From NCBI GenBank assembly GCA_045807945.1, contig JBJMGI010000023.1, positions 1 to 46,064 of the forward strand: 46,064 nucleotides of DNA, written 5' to 3'. The position numbers were made by a program, and so were the translations under genes. The stretch is from CAVQGF01 sp045807945 (GTDB lineage Bacteria; Acidobacteriota; Terriglobia; Terriglobales; Acidobacteriaceae). Under the pieces are notes generated by a model. The model ran no database searches and had not been told where the DNA came from. It was given only the letters and a program-made list of their open reading frames with translations. Shown here one piece after another: positions 42,056 through 46,064 of this stretch (positions are counted from its first letter, which is position 1; each line of letters begins with the position of its first letter).

Positions 42056-42781
42056 CTATCTTCCCGCGCCACCACCAGCTGAGAGTGTCATGGGGCTGCT
42101 GATCTCCATCACCAGCTCCGTACCTGCGGGCAGCTCGGTCGAGTGGTGTTTGCTAAGCCAGTGCACCATCGCCGCGCCACCGCCGATAGCTGCGCCGATG
42201 AATGCTCCCTTGGCGCCGCCCGCGAGTGCGCCGATCGTCAACCCGCCGCCCGCGCCCGCCCCCATCTCGATCAGGTCGCCACGAGTGTGACCCGAACCTT
42301 TGATCTGGCCTTCGTCGTTTACCGTGGTTCCGTCCATCTGACTGTCCACGATCACCGCGCTCATATTCAAAGTTTTGCCATCGGGGAATGTGACCGACTC
42401 AGGATGCAAGCTGATCTCCGGACGTCCCTTGATGCGTCGCGGCGAGCTCACGCGCGTAACTGTCCCTTCAATGGTCGCGCCGACCGGGATAACGGTCTTT
42501 CCGTCGAGCATCACTGCTTCGGAGACGCGTCCCGTGAAGTTGTCGCCGGCTTTGTTGCCGTCGCTTGAGAGCGATTCCAGCAGCCGCATTTTTACGGCGG
42601 TTCCGGTTGGAAGCTGCAGCTGCGTCTGCGACGGCGTGGCATTGTTCTCCGCCGAGCTCACACTCGATGGTGTGACCGGCGCTTCGTCGCGTGTCTTCAA
42701 GCCGGCGGCCGGCTTGGCATTGTCTTGGGCACATAGGGTTGCGGCGGCGAACAGGGAAGCGACCAGCAAAACTCTTCTCAT
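42056..42781 (-). CDS. Exported glycine-zipper protein
   Basis: This is a 241-residue protein with a signal peptide (MRRVLLVASLFAAATLCAQ). The middle has a beta-rich domain with LPTGTAVKMRLLESLSSDGN, KAGDNFTGRVSEAVM, KTVIPVGATIEGTVTRV and RPEISLHPESVTFPDGK, a pattern common in exported acidobacterial proteins of unknown function. A glycine zipper follows (about residues 175-205: MGAGAGGGLTIGALAGGAKG then AFIGAAIGGGAAMV), which could insert in or span a membrane. GAGG stands seven bases before the ATG. The function is unknown. Confidence 0.82.
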   Translation of the reverse strand: MRRVLLVASLFAAATLCAQDNAKPAAGLKTRDEAPVTPSSVSSAENNATPSQTQLQLPTGTAVKMRLLESLSSDGNKAGDNFTGRVSEAVMLDGKTVIPVGATIEGTVTRVSSPRRIKGRPEISLHPESVTFPDGKTLNMSAVIVDSQMDGTTVNDEGQIKGSGHTRGDLIEMGAGAGGGLTIGALAGGAKGAFIGAAIGGGAAMVHWLSKHHSTELPAGTELVMEISSPMTLSAGGGAGR

Positions 42782-42966
42782 CCAGCTACCTCGATCAATT
42801 GATTTCTACAGCTACTCCGTACATTAAAACACCCAAGAAACACGGAGAACTGCCTAAATCACCCAAGAATCTCGGCAGTTACTATTTGGGACAGTGACGG
42901 TCTTTCACGCAGCGACGCGGCCCGCAGCGGTGGGCGTCTCGTACCTTCGAGAAACTCCTCACTCTT

Positions 42967-43027
42967 GTCTTCCTGAGCGAAGCGAGCTGAAGGCGAGCGG
43001 AGACGAAGGACCTTGCGTTTGTTTTCT
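42967..43027. repeat. Dispersed intergenic repeat, copy C
   Basis: The stretch starts GTCTTCCTGAGCGAAGCGAG and ends GAAGGACCTTGCGTTTG, with a short insertion in the middle compared with copy B at 41961. It lies just before the TetR-gene promoter. Confidence 0.55.
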
Positions 43028-43028
43028 C

Positions 43029-43072
43029 TTGACTGAGGAAGATAGAACACTTTACATTTGAACACGTTCAAA
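43029..43072 (+). promoter_or_regulatory. TetR-gene promoter with operator palindrome
   Basis: TTGACT (43029-43034) and TTACAT (43052-43057) with a 17-base spacer make a plausible promoter. The perfect 16-base palindrome TTTGAACACGTTCAAA (43057-43072) overlaps the expected transcription start and ends one base before the ATG. Such a site is typical for self-repression by a TetR dimer. Confidence 0.6.
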
Positions 43073-43073
43073 C

Positions 43074-43769
43074 ATGACCATCGCCACGAAGACCTCTAAA
43101 CGCGACGCCACCCGCGAGAACATCCTGACCTCCGCCCTCAAGCTCTTCCGTGAAAAGGGATTCGAACCGACAACCATGCGCGACATCGCGAAGGCCGCCG
43201 GCCTGTCCCTCGGCGCGAGCTACTACTACTTCAAAACGAAAGAGGCGATCGTGATGGCCTATTACGATCGCGTGCAGGCCGAGCATACCGTCCTCGCCAT
43301 TCCGGCGATGAAGAAGGCCAAAGATTTTCGCGCGCGCCTGGGCGTCGCCATGCACACCAAGCTCGACATCATCAAAGACGATCGCCGCCTTCTCGTCGCG
43401 CTCTTCCGCTACGGCGGCGACCCCGACCATCCGCTCTCCTGGTTCGGCCCTGCCACAAGCAAGCAACGCGAGCTCGCCATGGAGATCTTCGAAGCCGCCA
43501 TCGGCGACGAGAAATTGCCGAAAGACGTTCGCATTCTCACTCCGCGCCTCCTCTGGACGGCGCACATGGGGATGATCCTCTACTTCCTCAACGACCGCTC
43601 CGCCGGCCAGAAGAAGACCCGCGCGCTGGTGGATGGCGGCCTCGACCTGCTGGTACAGGGGTTCTCCATGTCATCGAACGCCGTCCTTCAGCCGATCATG
43701 AAGCCGATCCGCTCGAAGATCATTCACTTGCTGGAAGACGCCGAACTCGTTCCGGCAGAAAAGCAGTAG
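43074..43769 (+). CDS. TetR-family transcriptional regulator
   Basis: This is a 231-residue repressor. The N-terminal helix-turn-helix (about residues 14-60) reads TRENILTSALKLFREKGFEP, TTMRDIAKAAGLSLGASYYY and FKTKEAIVMAYY, a textbook TetR DNA-binding domain. The C-terminal domain is all-helical and family-specific, so the ligand cannot be predicted. The palindrome directly before the gene is its likely operator. No efflux or metabolic gene is adjacent in a divergent arrangement; targets may be distant. Confidence 0.95.
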   Translation: MTIATKTSKRDATRENILTSALKLFREKGFEPTTMRDIAKAAGLSLGASYYYFKTKEAIVMAYYDRVQAEHTVLAIPAMKKAKDFRARLGVAMHTKLDIIKDDRRLLVALFRYGGDPDHPLSWFGPATSKQRELAMEIFEAAIGDEKLPKDVRILTPRLLWTAHMGMILYFLNDRSAGQKKTRALVDGGLDLLVQGFSMSSNAVLQPIMKPIRSKIIHLLEDAELVPAEKQ

Positions 43770-43914
43770 GCGCAGCCGCACCTTACGAGTTCCATCTACT
43801 TACCTGTCAAAACATGCATAAGTAACTATTTCTGCAGGTACTCTGTACAACTCCCAGCCTGAGTTTCCTCTCTCATTGCACAACGAAGCACGTTCTCGGG
43901 GAAGGCTTGGGCCA

Positions 43915-45354
43915 ATGCTGTCGCGTCTGCTTCTGTTCTCTCTGTTCCTATCCGGGCTCGCAAGTTCAGCCGTAACATTCAACGACACCTACTATCAAAG
44001 CTCCGGAGCCCAAGGGCTGGGCACCGTTTCCGGCGACTTCGATCGCGACGGTCGACCCGACATGGCTGTCGGCACTATCGGCGCCGTGGACGTATTCCGC
44101 AACATCGGCGGAGGCAAATTCTCATCCGCCGCGCCCTACGCGATTGCCGGGAATGGCAACACGCTTGTCGCGACCGACGTGAACAACGACGGCTGGCTCG
44201 ACATCGTCGTGATGGCCTACCAAACGGATTCCGTTCAAATCCTCATCAACAACAAGAATGGGACCTTTCACACCGGCGCTCCCGTCCCGCTCACGATGCC
44301 CGGGGACGACATTGTGGCCGGCGACCTGAACGGCGACGGCAAGATCGATCTACTCGTCCAGGAATGCAACTTCAACTCCACTCCTAACAAGTGCCAGTTT
44401 GCCGTGTTCAAAGGGACGGGCACCGGCGCCTTCGCAGCCGGGCAGGTTCTTGCCCTGGCGAACGCTTCGGTGCAGACGCCCCGACTTGTCGACCTCAACC
44501 GCGACGGCAAGCTCGACCTGGTGAATGTCCGTGAACCCTACGTGCAGATCTGGCTGGGCAAAGGTGACGGAAGCTTTAACGCGCCTTCGTCCTTGAGGCC
44601 GCCGACCGTGTGCACTGCCAGCCAAGATTGCGCCGACTACCTCAGCAGCCTCGTTGTCGCCGATTTCAACAACGACACTTCGCTCGACATCGCCGTGCTG
44701 CAAGCGCACGCCTGCGGCTCAGCCTGTGGCGACAACACGGTTTACATCTATCGAAACAATGGCGCTGCCTCATTCACGCGCGTGTCTTCCTTCCGGATCG
44801 GTCCATCTGCCGGCGGATTGCTGCTCGCCACCGACATTAACGGCGACCAGAACATCGACCTCGTCAACATGAACGGCGCACACTTCGGCGGCGGACTGAT
44901 GTACTCGTTAGGCAAAGGGAATGGCAGTTTCGGCACGCAGGCCAGCATGAGCGATTTCGACATGGCTGACCTGCTGGCGCGCGACTTCAACCTCGACTCG
45001 CGCCACGATCTCGCCGTATCCACTTGGATGAGCGAAGGATGGGACGCCTTCACCAACACCAACGCGGTCGCCAACTGCACCGCGCCGAGTTCCGCAAATC
45101 TAGCTGCTAAAATCTGCGGGCCTGCAAACAACGCGAGCGTCACCTCGCCCGTGCTGGTAAAGGCGAGCGGCAACTCTCCCGCGGGAGTCGAGCGCCTGGA
45201 ACTCTGGGTAGACGGGAAAAAATCCACCGAGCGCTGGAACGATCAGCTCGCCAAAAACCTGACGCTCTCCCCCGGCGCGCACCGCATCGCCGTCGTCGCA
45301 GTGGACATGTACAAAGGAACAGCGACCCAGGCGATCACGGTCAACGTTCACTAA
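43915..45354 (+). CDS. Secreted FG-GAP/VCBS repeat protein with Ig-like tail
   Basis: This is a 479-residue exported protein (signal MLSRLLLFSLFLSGLASSA). ATG 43915 is chosen for this signal and for GGGGAAGG before it. About seven FG-GAP repeats with calcium-binding loops follow: DFDRDGRPD, DVNNDGWLD, DLNGDGKID, DLNRDGKLD, DFNNDTSLD, DINGDQNID, DFNLDSRHD. They would make a seven-bladed integrin-alpha-like propeller. The last 90 residues (NNASVTSPVLVKASG, LELWVDGKKS, HRIAVVAVDMYKG) form an Ig-like domain. These proteins are abundant in Acidobacteriota and presumed to be surface or adhesive. A paralogue follows. Confidence 0.92.
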   Translation: MLSRLLLFSLFLSGLASSAVTFNDTYYQSSGAQGLGTVSGDFDRDGRPDMAVGTIGAVDVFRNIGGGKFSSAAPYAIAGNGNTLVATDVNNDGWLDIVVMAYQTDSVQILINNKNGTFHTGAPVPLTMPGDDIVAGDLNGDGKIDLLVQECNFNSTPNKCQFAVFKGTGTGAFAAGQVLALANASVQTPRLVDLNRDGKLDLVNVREPYVQIWLGKGDGSFNAPSSLRPPTVCTASQDCADYLSSLVVADFNNDTSLDIAVLQAHACGSACGDNTVYIYRNNGAASFTRVSSFRIGPSAGGLLLATDINGDQNIDLVNMNGAHFGGGLMYSLGKGNGSFGTQASMSDFDMADLLARDFNLDSRHDLAVSTWMSEGWDAFTNTNAVANCTAPSSANLAAKICGPANNASVTSPVLVKASGNSPAGVERLELWVDGKKSTERWNDQLAKNLTLSPGAHRIAVVAVDMYKGTATQAITVNVH

Positions 45355-45361
45355 GCGAGGG

Positions 45362-45381
45362 GCCGGGGCTTTCGCCCCGGC
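45362..45381 (+). terminator. GC-rich hairpin after the first FG-GAP gene
   Basis: A perfect eight-base-pair stem (GCCGGGGC / GCCCCGGC) with loop TTTC begins seven bases after the stop codon. No T-run follows, so it may be a weak terminator or an mRNA-stabilising hairpin. Confidence 0.5.
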
Positions 45382-45470
45382 TCGCTCTCGCAGTAACAAA
45401 CTTTTGTAATCGCAGGCAAACCCCGGCAGCTCTCCCAAATCCAACTGCTTACCCCTGCAAGGAGAGCTTT

Positions 45471-46064
45471 ATGCGGAACCTTCTCGGCCTACTTCTTCTC
45501 TCGCTTTTTGCGGCTGGAATGGCGACAGCGCAGGTCAACTTCTCATCCACACGCTACGATTTCATCATCCCGGTAAACGGTGCCGTCAGCGGCGACTTCA
45601 ACCGGGACGGCAAGCCCGACATCGCTGTGGTCGATGGACAAGCCGAAGTCGTCGTTTTTCTAGCGACAACCGCCGGACACTATCCCGCGACCGGCACCAT
45701 ATACCCAGTGCAGGATTCCGGTGTCCAGATCCGCACCGCCGACCTGAACAACGACGGCAAACTCGATCTCGTTATTGCATTCGGTCCGCCAACACCAACG
45801 ATCTCGGTCCTGCTCGGGAACGGAGATGGCACGTTCACTCCCGGTCCCGACCTCACCACCGCGCACAGCGTCGGGAACCAGGGCTTTGACCTGGGCGACT
45901 TCAACCACGACGGCAAGATCGACATGGCCGTGATCGAGTGCGACAGCAACAACGTCTGCGATATGCGGGCGTATGTCGGCACGGGTACTGGCACCTTCAC
46001 TCCCGGGTACAAGATCCAGATGACCGGCCTGGCGCGGTCTATCTCCGCGCAGGACCTGAATGGC
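45471..46064 (+). CDS. Secreted FG-GAP/VCBS repeat protein (5' part, cut by window end)
   Basis: The frame from ATG 45471 is open to the last base, giving 198 residues of an incomplete gene. AAGGAG precedes the ATG by six bases. A signal peptide (MRNLLGLLLLSLFAAGMATAQ) is followed by FG-GAP repeats with loops DFNRDGKPD, DLNNDGKLD and DFNHDGKID and the linker LLGNGDGTFTPGPDL. It is a paralogue of the upstream protein, probably from tandem duplication. The rest of the protein lies outside the window. Confidence 0.92.
   Translation, partial: MRNLLGLLLLSLFAAGMATAQVNFSSTRYDFIIPVNGAVSGDFNRDGKPDIAVVDGQAEVVVFLATTAGHYPATGTIYPVQDSGVQIRTADLNNDGKLDLVIAFGPPTPTISVLLGNGDGTFTPGPDLTTAHSVGNQGFDLGDFNHDGKIDMAVIECDSNNVCDMRAYVGTGTGTFTPGYKIQMTGLARSISAQDLNG

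Larger units (their letters stand above)
42782..43073. other. Intergenic region between glycine-zipper and TetR genes
   Basis: These 292 bases contain no convincing gene. They hold the palindrome ATCAATTGAT (42794-42803), a direct repeat CACCCAAGAA (42830-42839 and 42860-42869, 30 bases apart), dispersed repeat copy C and the tetR-like promoter/operator. Confidence 0.6.

Noticed and set aside
1..46064. CRISPR array, tRNA, rRNA, insertion sequence or prophage
   Set aside because: I found no regularly spaced repeats, no cloverleaf or rRNA-like stretch and no transposase, integrase or phage protein.

Overview
The window looks like a chromosomal segment of a soil-type Acidobacteriota (Terriglobia/Koribacter-like). 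This is an inference from gene content: an Oar-like TonB-dependent receptor with an N-terminal carboxypeptidase-regulatory domain, a large secreted BNR/VPS10-like protein, FG-GAP/VCBS surface proteins with LGNGDGTF-type repeats, a YpdA-type flavoprotein, a DUF6526-like protein, and short GAAGGACCTTGCGTTTG-type intergenic repeats. The DNA is moderately GC-rich throughout. I see no tRNA, rRNA, CRISPR array, insertion sequence or phage gene.

Layout. (1) 1-4041, plus: a TolC/EmrA/EmrB-type tripartite efflux operon, entered mid-gene, with a cytidylate-kinase-like gene between the adaptor and the MFS pump; it ends at a hairpin terminator. (2) 4092-13562, minus: in transcription order LytS-type sensor kinase, LytR-type regulator, a second LytTR protein without receiver, the TonB-dependent receptor, then the BNR-repeat protein. 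(3) 13668-21543: SRPBCC protein, tlyA, nadK, a secreted amidohydrolase, lysA, a GAF-GAF-SpoIIE phosphatase and deoC. (4) 21591-24457: an iron/thiol neighbourhood with a PepSY-type membrane protein, a Fur-box-like palindrome, a YpdA-like reductase, a frataxin (cyaY) and a GH99-like lipoprotein. (5) 24565-28635: dTDP-rhamnose genes rfbD, rfbB and rfbA (no rfbC) with an O-antigen ligase/polymerase. (6) 28661-35611: DUF6526-like protein, MsbA-like exporter, MacB-like ATPase/permease pair coupled to a secreted esterase, phosphoesterase and sugar transferase. (7) 35710-41936: two divergent alpha/beta-hydrolase esterases, then a tight plus-strand series of ATP-grasp ligase, GCS2-type carboxylate-amine ligase, M29-type aminopeptidase and a second, probably circularly permuted ATP-grasp enzyme. 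(8) 42056-46064: glycine-zipper envelope protein, TetR regulator with its own operator palindrome, and two tandem FG-GAP proteins, the last cut by the window end.

The most promising undescribed system is region 7. Three different amide-forming ligase families and a metallo-aminopeptidase are packed with gaps of 2-51 bases, with recognisable catalytic motifs and no obvious housekeeping role. They could make and trim a small peptide-like or amide-linked compound. Secondary points of interest are the kinase-like gene in the efflux operon, the Fur-like palindrome beside the YpdA/frataxin pair, and the duplicated LytTR domain upstream of the TonB receptor.
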